From the NCBI GenBank assembly GCA_902796875.1, contig CADBQT010000143.1, forward strand, positions 1 to 22,092: 22,092 bases of DNA, written 5' to 3'. Below the pieces are notes generated by a model that had not been told where the DNA came from, made no database searches, and was given only the letters and a program-made list of their open reading frames with translations. Source of the DNA: an uncultured Eubacteriales bacterium. GTDB lineage: Bacteria; Bacillota; Clostridia; Peptostreptococcales; Anaerovoracaceae. Below are positions 9,296 to 16,473 of this stretch, one piece after another (the stretch's first letter is position 1; every line of letters starts with the position of its first letter). The position numbers and the translations under genes were made by a program.

Positions 9296-9323
9296 GAGGA
9301 AAAGCACCGCTGACGCGATGCTC
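9296..9323 (-). terminator. Intrinsic terminator after the CYTH gene
   Basis: On the minus strand, AGCATCGC (9316-9323), loop GTCA, then GCGGTGCT (9304-9311) form an 8-bp stem with one G-U pair, followed by TTTTCC. It lies 37 bases past the CYTH stop codon and just upstream of the tig promoter, insulating the two units. Confidence 0.8.
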
Positions 9324-9359
9324 TTAAGTCCTGTTTTTCAGTTTTTTCAGCCCTTCCGA

Positions 9360-9977
9360 TCAGCCTTCGAAGCCGATCAGCGCCAGGCCCTTGGCGTACT
9401 TGCTGGAGTCGTCGGGGACCAGGCCGTAATGGGTGCGTACCTTCTTGCCCAGTTCCTTCAGTTCCTCCGTCTCTCCGGAGAACAGTTCGATCTCCACTTC
9501 CCGGATGTCTTCTGTGCCGGCGGAAGTTTCCACCATCCCTTCATCCACGGAGAACTCGAAGATCCCGCTTCCCGTGTCGATGCGGTATCTTCTCCGGTTG
9601 ATCACCGACTTCATGAGCTGCTCCAGGCTCTTGCCTCCCGCAGCCGCCAGAAGCTCCTCTCCGATCCGGCTCTCCCGAAAAAGATCCAGGTCCGGTTCGT
9701 TTCCTTCCGAGGGAACGGTAAGCTCCTCCCGAACGTGAAGACCTTCTTCGCTCTTCCCCTGCCACTTCACCGTGGCGATGTAGTGTTCCCCCTCCTTGCG
9801 GATCCGATAGGCGATTCCCTGGCGGGCCAGATCCTGATCCGCCGTGTCGTAGTAACAGGCGATCAGTTCGATCTCTTCCCGGGAGTCTTCCTCCTCTTCC
9901 TCCGCAAACAGTTCGTTGATCCAGATCCGATCGGCGGTCTCACCGTCGGGGATCATGTACTTCAATTCGATTTCCAT
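9360..9977 (-). CDS. CYTH domain protein, probable inorganic triphosphatase or organic triphosphate hydrolase
   Basis: The 205-residue protein has the CYTH (CyaB/thiamine triphosphatase) signature ExExK at its very start (Glu2, Glu4, Lys6). It also carries the alternating charged strands of the triphosphate tunnel fold: YRIRKE near 57-62, TVKWQGK near 69-75, VREEL near 82-86, RRRYRI near 128-133 and EVEIEL near 161-166. Family members hydrolyse tripolyphosphate or nucleoside triphosphates with divalent metal; the true substrate cannot be read from sequence. An acidic run (EEEEED) at 26-31 is an odd but probably harmless insertion. The ATG at 9975-9977 has only a weak ribosome site; the stop of a small upstream ORF lies 1 base before it. 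The gene has its own promoter and terminator. Confidence 0.88.
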   Translation of the reverse strand: MEIELKYMIPDGETADRIWINELFAEEEEEDSREEIELIACYYDTADQDLARQGIAYRIRKEGEHYIATVKWQGKSEEGLHVREELTVPSEGNEPDLDLFRESRIGEELLAAAGGKSLEQLMKSVINRRRYRIDTGSGIFEFSVDEGMVETSAGTEDIREVEIELFSGETEELKELGKKVRTHYGLVPDDSSKYAKGLALIGFEG

Positions 9978-9978
9978 T

Positions 9979-10047
9979 TCACCAGTATCTGCCGGGGCCT
10001 GCAGCTCGTCCTAAAGCCTCTGTCCCGGACTCCTCCTTCTGAAACAT
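9979..10047 (-). CDS. Possible 22-residue leader ORF upstream of the CYTH gene
   Basis: An ATG at 10045-10047 lies almost at the predicted transcription start (about 10048) and opens a 22-codon frame that ends with TGA one base before the CYTH ATG. A strong Shine-Dalgarno-like AAGGAGGAG lies inside this frame with no start codon at normal distance. The peptide shows no known motif. It could be a leaderless coupling peptide, or chance. Confidence 0.25.
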   Translation of the reverse strand: MFQKEESGTEALGRAAGPGRYW

Positions 10048-10054
10048 ATCTAAC

Positions 10055-10083
10055 ATAATAGCACTCTTCGTATGCAAAGGCAA
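10055..10083 (-). promoter_or_regulatory. Promoter for the CYTH gene
   Basis: On the minus strand, TTGCCT (10078-10083), a 17-base spacer and TATTAT (10055-10060) fit the housekeeping sigma pattern. The -35 element begins 1 base beyond the T-run of the preceding terminator. The predicted leader to the CYTH ATG is about 70 bases. Confidence 0.7.
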
Positions 10084-10084
10084 G

Positions 10085-10118
10085 AAAAAGCCGCCGGGCC
10101 ATTTTTTGCCCCGGCGGC
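10085..10118 (-). terminator. Strong intrinsic terminator of the arc operon
   Basis: On the minus strand, GCCGCCGGG (10110-10118) pairs perfectly with CCCGGCGGC (10090-10098) around an A-rich loop, followed by TTTTT (10085-10089). It starts 16 bases past the arcC stop codon. Confidence 0.92.
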
Positions 10119-10134
10119 GCGTGTCAGATCGTTA

Positions 10135-11079
10135 TCAGTTAAAGGTGATCACCGTTCCCGTGTCTCCGTTCAGGGCTTCTCCGGCCTTGTCCAGAGAGGT
10201 GATGATCGCTTTTTTGCTGGGATAGTGGCGAACGAACTTCATGGCCGCCTCCACCTTGGGAAGCATGCTTCCCGGGGCGAACTGTCCTTCCTCGATGTAT
10301 CTGGCTGCCTGCTCCAGGGTCAGGTGATCCAGATCCTCCTGTTCCGGCGTGTTGAAGTTCAGGGAGACCTTCTCCACCTCCGTAAGGATGATGAGAATGT
10401 CCGCCTCCACCTCCTCAGCCAGAAGCTCTGCGGCAAAGTCCTTGTCGATGACCGCAGCGACGCCTTCAAGGTGTCCGTCGATCCGTTCCACCACGGGGAT
10501 GCCGCCGCCTCCACAGGTGATGACGATGGAGCGGTCCCAAAGCTGACGTACCGCATCGATCTCCACGATCCGCTTGGGGATGGGAGAAGCGACGACTCTC
10601 CGCCATCCTCTGCCCGCATCCTCTCTCATGGTCCAGCCTTTCTCCTCCTCCAGCTGATGGGCTTCCTCTTCCGTGTAGAAGGGGCCGATGGGCTTGGTGG
10701 GATTCTGGAAGGCGGGATCGTTTTCGTCCACGATCATCTGGGTGGCCACAGTGACCACAGGAATGTTCCGGTTGTCCCGGTTCAGGGCGTATTTCAGGCA
10801 CTGCTGGATGTGATAGCCGATGTATCCCTGGGACATGGCGCCGCAGACGTCGAAAGGCATGGACGGCGTCACGTCCTTGGCCGCTTCACTGGCCATGACG
10901 ATCCGGCCCACTTGGGGACCGTTGCCGTGGACCACGGCGATCTCATAGCCCTGTCCGCTGATGTTGGCCACATGCTCGCAGGTCTTCTTTACCACTTCCA
11001 GCTGAGCCTCGGCGGTGGCGTCGCCTTTACCGGACTGCAGGGCGTTTCCCCCCAGTGCGATTACGATTTTCTCTGTCAT
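10135..11079 (-). CDS. arcC: Carbamate kinase
   Basis: Carbamate kinase makes ATP from carbamoyl phosphate and ADP, releasing CO2 and ammonia, as the last and energy-yielding step of the arginine deiminase pathway. The 314-residue protein has the normal length. It shows the amino acid kinase motifs ALGGNAL at 8-14 and HGNGPQVG at 51-58, plus the family-typical CGGGGIPV and DKD segments in the C-terminal half and GSMLPKVEAA near the end. The ATG has GGAGG 7 bases upstream. It is the last gene of arcB-arcA-arcC and is followed by a strong terminator. Confidence 0.97.
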   Translation of the reverse strand: MTEKIVIALGGNALQSGKGDATAEAQLEVVKKTCEHVANISGQGYEIAVVHGNGPQVGRIVMASEAAKDVTPSMPFDVCGAMSQGYIGYHIQQCLKYALNRDNRNIPVVTVATQMIVDENDPAFQNPTKPIGPFYTEEEAHQLEEEKGWTMREDAGRGWRRVVASPIPKRIVEIDAVRQLWDRSIVITCGGGGIPVVERIDGHLEGVAAVIDKDFAAELLAEEVEADILIILTEVEKVSLNFNTPEQEDLDHLTLEQAARYIEEGQFAPGSMLPKVEAAMKFVRHYPSKKAIITSLDKAGEALNGDTGTVITFN

Positions 11080-11106
11080 TTATTTTCCTCCGTTTTGGTA
11101 TTCCTT

Positions 11107-12324
11107 TTACAGGTCATCCCGGTTGACCGGGCAGCTCATGCACCTCGGGCCTCCTCTGCCCCGGGAAAGCTCGGAGCTGGGGATGGAAAGGACCCGAATG
11201 CCTTTGTGATCCAGAATATCATTGGTCACGTAGTTTCTCTCGTAGGTGACCACCGTTCCCGGCGCGATGCACAGGGTGTTGGAGCCGTCGTTCCACTGCT
11301 CTCTCTGGGCCGCCTGCAGGTCGTTGCCGCCGCAGCGGATCAGATCTACCGCCGGAAGTCCCAGCTCGATCTTCAGGATGTTCTCCAGGCTGTCGGTGAT
11401 GCTGGCGAAGTGGGCTTCCCCATCCTTGTCCAGGGTGATCTCAAAGAGCTGCAGAGGTCCTTCGATCTCGGGATGGATGGTGAACTTGTCGAAATCCACC
11501 ATGGTGAAGACCGTGTCCAGATGCATGAAGGCTCTGGACTTGGGGATATCGAAGACCAGGATCTTCTTGTATCCCGAGTTGCCCAGGATGTTTCTGGCGA
11601 ACCGCTCGATGCCGGCTACCGTAGTTCTCTGGGACAGACCGATGGCCACGATCTCATTGGAGAGGACCAGAACGTCTCCTCCCTCTACGGACTCCTCGTC
11701 GTAGTAGTCGTACCACTGACTGGTGCCTTCCGGCGCAAAGTCCTTATTGTACATGTACATGTACTTCAGGAGAAGGGATTCCCTCCGCCGGGCTACCGTG
11801 CTCATGTGATGGATGTTGATCCCGTTGCCCACGCATGCTCCCGGGTCCCGGGTAAAGTACAGGTTGGGCATGGGATCCATGTAGTAGGGATAGCCGGAGG
11901 CGATGTACTCCGCCAGGGAGCTGGTCTTCACGTCGATGGCGTTCTTCTTGACTCCGGCGATGCAGGTCTCCACCATTTCCCGGACGGTCATGCTCATCAG
12001 GTACTCCTCCAGAGCCTCCGTGACCGCCTCGGAATAGATGTTGCTCTCTCCCACAAACTCCTTGACGAACCTGGCGCGGATCTCCTTGTCGGACAGCGCC
12101 TTCACCGTCTCATCCACATAGTAGACGACTTCCACTCCGTTTTCCCGCAGGACATCGGCGAAGATGTCGTGCTCCCGCTGGGCTACCTTCAGGTAGGGGA
12201 TATCGTCGAAGAGGAGTCGTTCGAAATTGTCGGGGACCAGTCCCTCGACCTCGCTGCCCAGACGATGGAGCAGCACTTTGTTCAGTTTACCGATCTCGGA
12301 AAAATTATGGATTCCAGGCTTCAT
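11107..12324 (-). CDS. arcA: Arginine deiminase
   Basis: Arginine deiminase hydrolyses L-arginine to citrulline and ammonia, the first step of the pathway. The 405-residue protein has the guanidino-modifying enzyme active site: FTRDP with Asp160, EGGD with Glu214 and Asp217, FMHLD with His268 and Asp270, and the nucleophile Cys395 in GGPRCMS near the C-terminus. It begins 26 bases after arcB with GAGGTG upstream and ends 27 bases before arcC. The complete set of catalytic residues argues for an active enzyme. Confidence 0.98.
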   Translation of the reverse strand: MKPGIHNFSEIGKLNKVLLHRLGSEVEGLVPDNFERLLFDDIPYLKVAQREHDIFADVLRENGVEVVYYVDETVKALSDKEIRARFVKEFVGESNIYSEAVTEALEEYLMSMTVREMVETCIAGVKKNAIDVKTSSLAEYIASGYPYYMDPMPNLYFTRDPGACVGNGINIHHMSTVARRRESLLLKYMYMYNKDFAPEGTSQWYDYYDEESVEGGDVLVLSNEIVAIGLSQRTTVAGIERFARNILGNSGYKKILVFDIPKSRAFMHLDTVFTMVDFDKFTIHPEIEGPLQLFEITLDKDGEAHFASITDSLENILKIELGLPAVDLIRCGGNDLQAAQREQWNDGSNTLCIAPGTVVTYERNYVTNDILDHKGIRVLSIPSSELSRGRGGPRCMSCPVNRDDL

Positions 12325-12350
12325 GGTTTCACCTCGCTCTCCTGCTTCGG

Positions 12351-13346
12351 TTATGCCATCGTTGCGACCATGACGGCCTTGATGGTGTGCATTCTGTTCT
12401 CGGCCTCGTCAAATACCTTGGAATGTCTGCTCTTGAATACTTCGTCGGTGACTTCCCGGATGTCGTATCCCAGTTCCTGCTGACCTTCTGCCATGGTGGT
12501 CTCGAAGTCATGGAAAGAAGGCAGGCAGTGGAGAAAGATCACATCTTCGTTACCCGTGGCGTCCAGCATCTCTTTGGTGACTCTGAAGGGGGTCAGCATG
12601 CGGACACGCTCGGGGATCTGCTCCTCTTCGCCCATGGAGGCCCAGATGTCCGTGTACAGGACGTCGGCACCTTTGATGCTCTCGATGTCGGAGCTGATCT
12701 CGATGGATGCTCCCGTCTCCTCGGCGACGGCTCTGGCTCTGGCGACCACGTCAGCGTCCACCTGATCCGCCAGCTCTGCCGGACCGTAGGCCACGAAGCT
12801 CATGCCCATCTTGGCGCAGCCGTACATCCACGCGTAGGCCATGTTGTTTCTGATGTCTCCCACGAAGACGACTTTGACCTGGCGCAGGGGCTTGGCCACG
12901 TGCTCTTCGATGGTGAGAAGGTCCGCCAGGATCTGGGTGGGATGATCCACGTCCGTCAGACCGTTCCATACGGGAACGCCGGCGTACTTGGCCAGGTCCT
13001 CGACCACTTTCTGGTCATATCCTCTGTATTCGATGCCGTCGTAGAATCTTCCCAGGACTTTTGCCGTATCCTCCAGGGATTCTTTCTTGCCCATCTGGGA
13101 GGATTTGCTGTCCAGGAAGGTGACGCCGGCTCCTTCGTCCATGGCGCCGACCTCAAAGGCGCACCGGGTCCGTGTAGACGTCTTCTCGAAAAGCAGGACA
13201 ACGTTTTTGCCCTGAAGCAGATCGCCTTTGATCCCGGCTCTTTTCTTCGCCTTAAGATCGTGAGACAGATCCAGCAGATACCGGATCTCTTCCGGGGTGA
13301 AATCCATCAGTGTGAGGAAACTCCGTCCTTTCAGATTAACAGCCAT
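12351..13346 (-). CDS. arcB: Ornithine carbamoyltransferase, catabolic
   Basis: The enzyme splits citrulline with phosphate into ornithine and carbamoyl phosphate when working in the catabolic direction. The 331-residue protein has the carbamoyl phosphate site STRTR at 57-61, HPTQ at 135-138, the ornithine-recognition SMG loop at 237-239 and HCLPSFHD at 273-280. The ATG at 13344-13346 is preferred because GGAG (13354-13357) lies 7 bases upstream; an ATG two codons earlier is only 1 base from that site. Sequence alone cannot separate catabolic ArcB from biosynthetic ArgF, but being first in an operon with arcA and arcC makes the catabolic role likely. Confidence 0.95.
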   Translation of the reverse strand: MAVNLKGRSFLTLMDFTPEEIRYLLDLSHDLKAKKRAGIKGDLLQGKNVVLLFEKTSTRTRCAFEVGAMDEGAGVTFLDSKSSQMGKKESLEDTAKVLGRFYDGIEYRGYDQKVVEDLAKYAGVPVWNGLTDVDHPTQILADLLTIEEHVAKPLRQVKVVFVGDIRNNMAYAWMYGCAKMGMSFVAYGPAELADQVDADVVARARAVAEETGASIEISSDIESIKGADVLYTDIWASMGEEEQIPERVRMLTPFRVTKEMLDATGNEDVIFLHCLPSFHDFETTMAEGQQELGYDIREVTDEVFKSRHSKVFDEAENRMHTIKAVMVATMA

Positions 13347-13391
13347 AGACATACTCCTTTCTGCTCGTACGTTAAATTCTGGCTAAAGCAT

Positions 13392-13400
13392 ACTATACCA
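13392..13400 (-). promoter_or_regulatory. Extended -10 promoter of the arcBAC operon
   Basis: On the minus strand, TGG followed by TATAGT (13392-13397) forms an extended -10 element about 45 bases upstream of the arcB ATG. No good -35 hexamer lies at the normal distance; one of two repeated 8-mers lies there instead. This fits a promoter that depends on an activator. Confidence 0.6.
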
Positions 13401-13415
13401 TAAACCGGGTCTAAA

Positions 13416-13447
13416 GTGCCAGTATATCAGTTTTATCATGTGCCAGT
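13416..13447 (-). repeat. Two direct ACTGGCAC repeats upstream of the arc promoter
   Basis: On the minus strand ACTGGCAC occurs at 13440-13447 and again at 13416-13423, a start-to-start distance of 24 bases, with a third partial copy (ACTG) between them. The copies lie about 30 and 55 bases upstream of the predicted transcription start, on about the same face of the helix, as expected for a regulator site. The protein that binds is unknown. They do not form a clear ArgR box, CRP/FNR box or sigma-54 promoter. Confidence 0.45.
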
Positions 13448-13477
13448 TTCGGGTTCTCCGGCGTTGGCCCGGCCGGA

Positions 13478-14932
13478 TCATATCGCAGACAGAAAAGCCC
13501 TCTCCAGCATGGCCATTCCCTCATCGATCTGTTCCATGGATGGATAAGAGAAGTTCAGCCGGATGTGGTCCTTTCCCGAGGACCGGTCGGGATAAAAGAG
13601 ATTGCCGGGGATGAAGGTCACTCCCTCCTTCTGGGCTTTGGACAGGAGTTTTCCTGCGTCAAGTCCGGTCGGCAGCTTTACCCAGAAGTAGACGCCCCCT
13701 TCCGGCGTGAGAAAATCGATGCCGAATTCCTTTTTGAACCGGTCGAGGTGCTCCCCCATCCGGTCCCGCTTCTTTTGGCAGATCCGTCGGAAGTCCTCCA
13801 GCCTTTTCATGAAAAGGCCGTTTTCCATATAGTCCCGGGTGATCATCTGAGGCGCCCAGTCCAGAGCCGCCAGCCTGACGGACACCATGTTCCTCAGCCG
13901 TTCGATGATGCCGCTTTCCGCGGCGACGAAACTGATGCCCAGTCCCGGCCGGAAAAGGAGGGAAAAGGAATTGAGATACAGCACGTTGTTTCCCGGATCC
14001 ATGGACCGGATCGACGGGCGCGGATGATCGGTGTAATAAAGCTCCGACCCCTCGTCCTCCTCCAGGATGGGCACCCGGTAGCGATAGGACAGATCCAGGA
14101 GTTTTTGCCTTCTGGCCACGGACAGGGTCATCCCGGTGGGGTTGTTGAAGCTGGAGTCCACATAGATGTACTTGGGGCGGACCGATTCCATCATCCCCTC
14201 CAGATGATCGCAGACCATCCCCTCCTCATCCATGGGCACGGTGCGGATCTTCCCGCCCAGAAGCTGGATGGACCGGTAGACGTCCGCCGACATGGCTTCC
14301 GGTGCCAGCACCGTGTCTCCCGGGGTGAGGAGCAGGCTGTTTAAGAAGTCCATGGTCTGGTTGCTCTCGGAAAATACCTGCAGATTGGCCGGCCGCACCC
14401 GGATGCCCCGGGTCTCCAGATAGTCGGCCACTGCCCGGCGCAGGGGAAGATCCCCCTGGTAGGGAGTGTGGAAGTAAGGCTTGCCCGCCTCCCCTTTCAG
14501 GATCCGTTCGAAGCAATCGGCGATCTCCTCCGCCGGGTAGGGTTCCCTTGCCGCCACGCCGCCGCCAAAGGGAATGAGCCCCTCCTCATAGGACATGTGA
14601 TAGAGTTCGTCGAAGGCGCTACGGATATCCACGTACTTATCCTCGATGAGGGCCTCCCAGTTGACCGCCTTTTTCTTTTCCTTCCCGGCGGAACTGCGGT
14701 ATTGGACCCGGTAGCCCTGTCCCTGACGGGCGTCGATGAGGCCTTCGCTCTTCAGTTCCATGTAGGACCGGGTGACCGTGTTTCTATGTACATCAAGCTC
14801 TGCCGCCAGCTTTCGCTCCGAGGGCAGCAGATATCCCTCCGTCAGTTCCCCCGCCAGGATGGCCCGGCGGATCTGATCGGAGATCTGGACGTAGATGGGG
14901 ACCGGTGAGGTCTTATCGACCCGGGTGATCAA
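13478..14932 (-). CDS. GntR/MocR-family transcriptional regulator with a degenerate aminotransferase-like domain
   Basis: The 484-residue protein has an N-terminal GntR winged helix (about residues 8-78; LPSERKLAAELDVHRNTV, then GLIDARQGQGYRV) joined to a class I aminotransferase-like domain (about 110-484). NNPTG is kept at 263-267 and Arg458 at the substrate-carboxylate position. The position that normally carries the PLP lysine (FSK) reads FSL (Leu325). The usual DDY of the pyridine-binding segment aligns with EDE (Glu292-Glu294). PLP binding by the usual Schiff base is therefore unlikely. The start is TTG at 14930-14932, with AGGAGGT 8 bases upstream; in-frame sequence further up is shadow of the phosphatase gene. 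It overlaps hisK by 20 bases, so it is probably co-transcribed with the his operon, and it lies just above the arc promoter. The regulated genes are unknown. Confidence 0.88.
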   Translation of the reverse strand: MITRVDKTSPVPIYVQISDQIRRAILAGELTEGYLLPSERKLAAELDVHRNTVTRSYMELKSEGLIDARQGQGYRVQYRSSAGKEKKKAVNWEALIEDKYVDIRSAFDELYHMSYEEGLIPFGGGVAAREPYPAEEIADCFERILKGEAGKPYFHTPYQGDLPLRRAVADYLETRGIRVRPANLQVFSESNQTMDFLNSLLLTPGDTVLAPEAMSADVYRSIQLLGGKIRTVPMDEEGMVCDHLEGMMESVRPKYIYVDSSFNNPTGMTLSVARRQKLLDLSYRYRVPILEEDEGSELYYTDHPRPSIRSMDPGNNVLYLNSFSLLFRPGLGISFVAAESGIIERLRNMVSVRLAALDWAPQMITRDYMENGLFMKRLEDFRRICQKKRDRMGEHLDRFKKEFGIDFLTPEGGVYFWVKLPTGLDAGKLLSKAQKEGVTFIPGNLFYPDRSSGKDHIRLNFSYPSMEQIDEGMAMLERAFLSAI

Positions 14933-15761
14933 GAGGATCCACCTCCTCCTCGTAACGGTCGAAGGCAAAGCACAGGGTGTCCGTTCTGTGGCTGTCGCTG
15001 GACAGGATGAACCGTGCTCCCCTCTCCCGAAGGTAGCTTCTGATGTTGTCCGACGGATAGGGACGGCTACGGTAGCCCTTGGACATGGCCCCGGTGTTGA
15101 TCTCGAAGGGAACGTTCGCCTCAAGGAGCCGGTCCGCCGCCTTCTTCCATGCGGCCACATAGCGGGGGTCTTCTTCATCGAAGAGGGCGCCGCCTTCGTT
15201 GAACTTGGTGATGAGATCGAAGTGGCCGATGAGATCGCACTTCGTTTCCTCACAGACTCGCGCTGCGTCGGCGAAATATCTTTCCGCAAAGGCGATCATG
15301 TCCCCGCCGAAAAACCGGCCGGCGATGGCCTGCTGCAGCTTTGCCGTCTCATCCACGGGAAGATAGAGCCAGTCCCCGAAGGAAAGGACGCCTTCCGGGA
15401 TCTCTTCTCCTTCTCCCATCTCTTCCCCCTCTTTTTTCCCGGGGGCGGGGATCCGGACGTAGTGGACGGAGCCGATGACGTAGTCGTACTCCCCCGTATC
15501 CGCCTCGGACCAGCAGTCCTGCTCGATCCCCACTTTCAGGGAGATCCGGTCGGCATACTCTTCCCGAAGCCTTCCGAGTTCTTCCCGGTAGGCCAGGGTG
15601 TCCTCTTCGGACATGCAGTAACTCTCGTCAAAAAAAGTATAGCTGTGACCGGAGATCCCGACCTCGTCGAGTCCCTGGTCTACAGCTGCCTTTACCATTT
15701 CCTCCGCCGATGCGGAGCCGTCACACCAGGTGGTGTGCATATGATAGTCTCGCAGAATCAT
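14913..15761 (-). CDS. hisK: Histidinol-phosphatase, PHP family
   Basis: The enzyme removes phosphate from L-histidinol phosphate. The 282-residue protein has the PHP-type trinuclear metal site: HMH at 7-9, His39 in SGHSYTF, Glu80 in VGIEQD, His100 in GSVHYV, His180 in GHFD, and Asp256/His258 in SSDSHR. This family (HisJ/HisK) replaces the HAD-type phosphatase fused to HisB in enterics, which fits the single-domain HisB found here. A Gly/Glu/Lys-rich stretch at about 105-124 looks like a surface insertion. The ATG has GGAG 8 bases upstream and follows hisIE by 19 bases. Its 3' end overlaps the MocR gene by 20 bases. Confidence 0.92.
   Translation of the reverse strand: MILRDYHMHTTWCDGSASAEEMVKAAVDQGLDEVGISGHSYTFFDESYCMSEEDTLAYREELGRLREEYADRISLKVGIEQDCWSEADTGEYDYVIGSVHYVRIPAPGKKEGEEMGEGEEIPEGVLSFGDWLYLPVDETAKLQQAIAGRFFGGDMIAFAERYFADAARVCEETKCDLIGHFDLITKFNEGGALFDEEDPRYVAAWKKAADRLLEANVPFEINTGAMSKGYRSRPYPSDNIRSYLRERGARFILSSDSHRTDTLCFAFDRYEEEVDPLDHPGR
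14930..14947 (-). promoter_or_regulatory. Ribosome binding site and TTG start of the MocR-type gene
   Basis: AGGAGGT (14941-14947 on the minus strand) lies 8 bases upstream of TTG (14930-14932). No ATG or GTG in this frame is suitably placed before the conserved GntR domain, so TTG is the best start. The site lies inside the hisK coding region. Confidence 0.75.
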
Positions 15762-15780
15762 TTCCCGTGCTCCGCTTCTT

Positions 15781-16431
15781 TTACTCCGTCATCTTTTCCT
15801 GTTTGACCTTGTGGTCGATCACGTGACGGGAAGCCAGTTCCCGGTGGATATCCTCCAGGGAGATCCCGGCTTCGATCATCATGACCATCACATGGTAGGC
15901 CAGATCCGCCACCTCGTAGATGGTCTCTTTTTTGTCCTGATCCTTGGCGGCGATGATGACCTCCGTGGACTCCTCCCCGATCTTCTTCAGGATCTTGTCC
16001 ATCCCCTTATCGAAGAGATAGGTGGTGTAGGAGCCTTCCTTGGGATCCGTCTTCCGTCCCCGGATCAGTTCCATCAGCCCCTCGTAGGAAAACTCCCTTC
16101 TCTCCTCGCTCTCATAGACGGGATACTCGAAGCAGGAGAAGGTCCCCAGGTGACAGGCCGGTCCTTCCGGCTCCACCATGACCACCAGGGCGTCCCGGTC
16201 GCAGTCCGCCGTGATGGAGACGATGTGCTGGACGTTGCCGCTGGTTTCTCCCTTGAGCCACAGTTGCTGACGGGAACGGCTCCAGAAACAGGTGAGTTCC
16301 TTTTCCATGGAGATCTCCAGGCTTTCCCGGTTCATATAGGCCAGGGTCAAAACCCGCTTGGACACGGCGTCCACCACGATGGCGGGGATCAGACCCTTTT
16401 CGTCAAATTTCAGTTCGTCGATGTTGATCAT
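15781..16431 (-). CDS. hisIE: Bifunctional phosphoribosyl-AMP cyclohydrolase / phosphoribosyl-ATP pyrophosphatase
   Basis: This fused enzyme does the second and third steps of histidine synthesis. The 216-residue protein has HisI in about residues 1-110, with YMNRES, FWSRSR..LW.KG.TSGN and the metal-binding DCDRDAL and GPACHLG segments. HisE occupies about 120-216, with KIGEESTEVIIAAK and EVADLAYHVMVMM. The ATG at 16429-16431 (MINIDELKF) matches the family start and follows AGGAAGAG. A GTG eight codons earlier gives a longer frame. It lies 42 bases after hisF; a small GC hairpin is in that gap. Confidence 0.97.
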   Translation of the reverse strand: MINIDELKFDEKGLIPAIVVDAVSKRVLTLAYMNRESLEISMEKELTCFWSRSRQQLWLKGETSGNVQHIVSITADCDRDALVVMVEPEGPACHLGTFSCFEYPVYESEERREFSYEGLMELIRGRKTDPKEGSYTTYLFDKGMDKILKKIGEESTEVIIAAKDQDKKETIYEVADLAYHVMVMMIEAGISLEDIHRELASRHVIDHKVKQEKMTE

Positions 16432-16473
16432 CTGCTCTTCCTGTCTCGATTCCACGGGCGAAGCGCCCCTGCC

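Noticed and set aside
10072-12483. Plus-strand open frame of 803 codons opposite arcC and arcA
   Set aside because: It is antisense to two genes with full catalytic motifs, shows no recognisable domain, and is the usual shadow of GC-rich, strongly biased codon use.
13416-13447. Possible sigma-54 promoter, because TGGCAC occurs twice
   Set aside because: Neither copy has the TTGC element at the -12 position; a housekeeping extended -10 explains the promoter better.
13457-13477. GC hairpin right after the MocR stop codon as a terminator
   Set aside because: The stem is 6 bp (TCCGGC/GCCGGA) with a 9-base loop and no T-run; termination there is not supported.
14933-15289. 119-codon N-terminal extension of the MocR-type protein
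   Set aside because: It is out-of-frame hisK sequence with no domain; the GntR domain starts right after the TTG at 14930-14932.
16456-16468. Small GGGCG/CGCCC hairpin between hisF and hisIE
   Set aside because: Only 5 bp and without a T-run inside a continuous operon; it may be a processing site but nothing supports a function.
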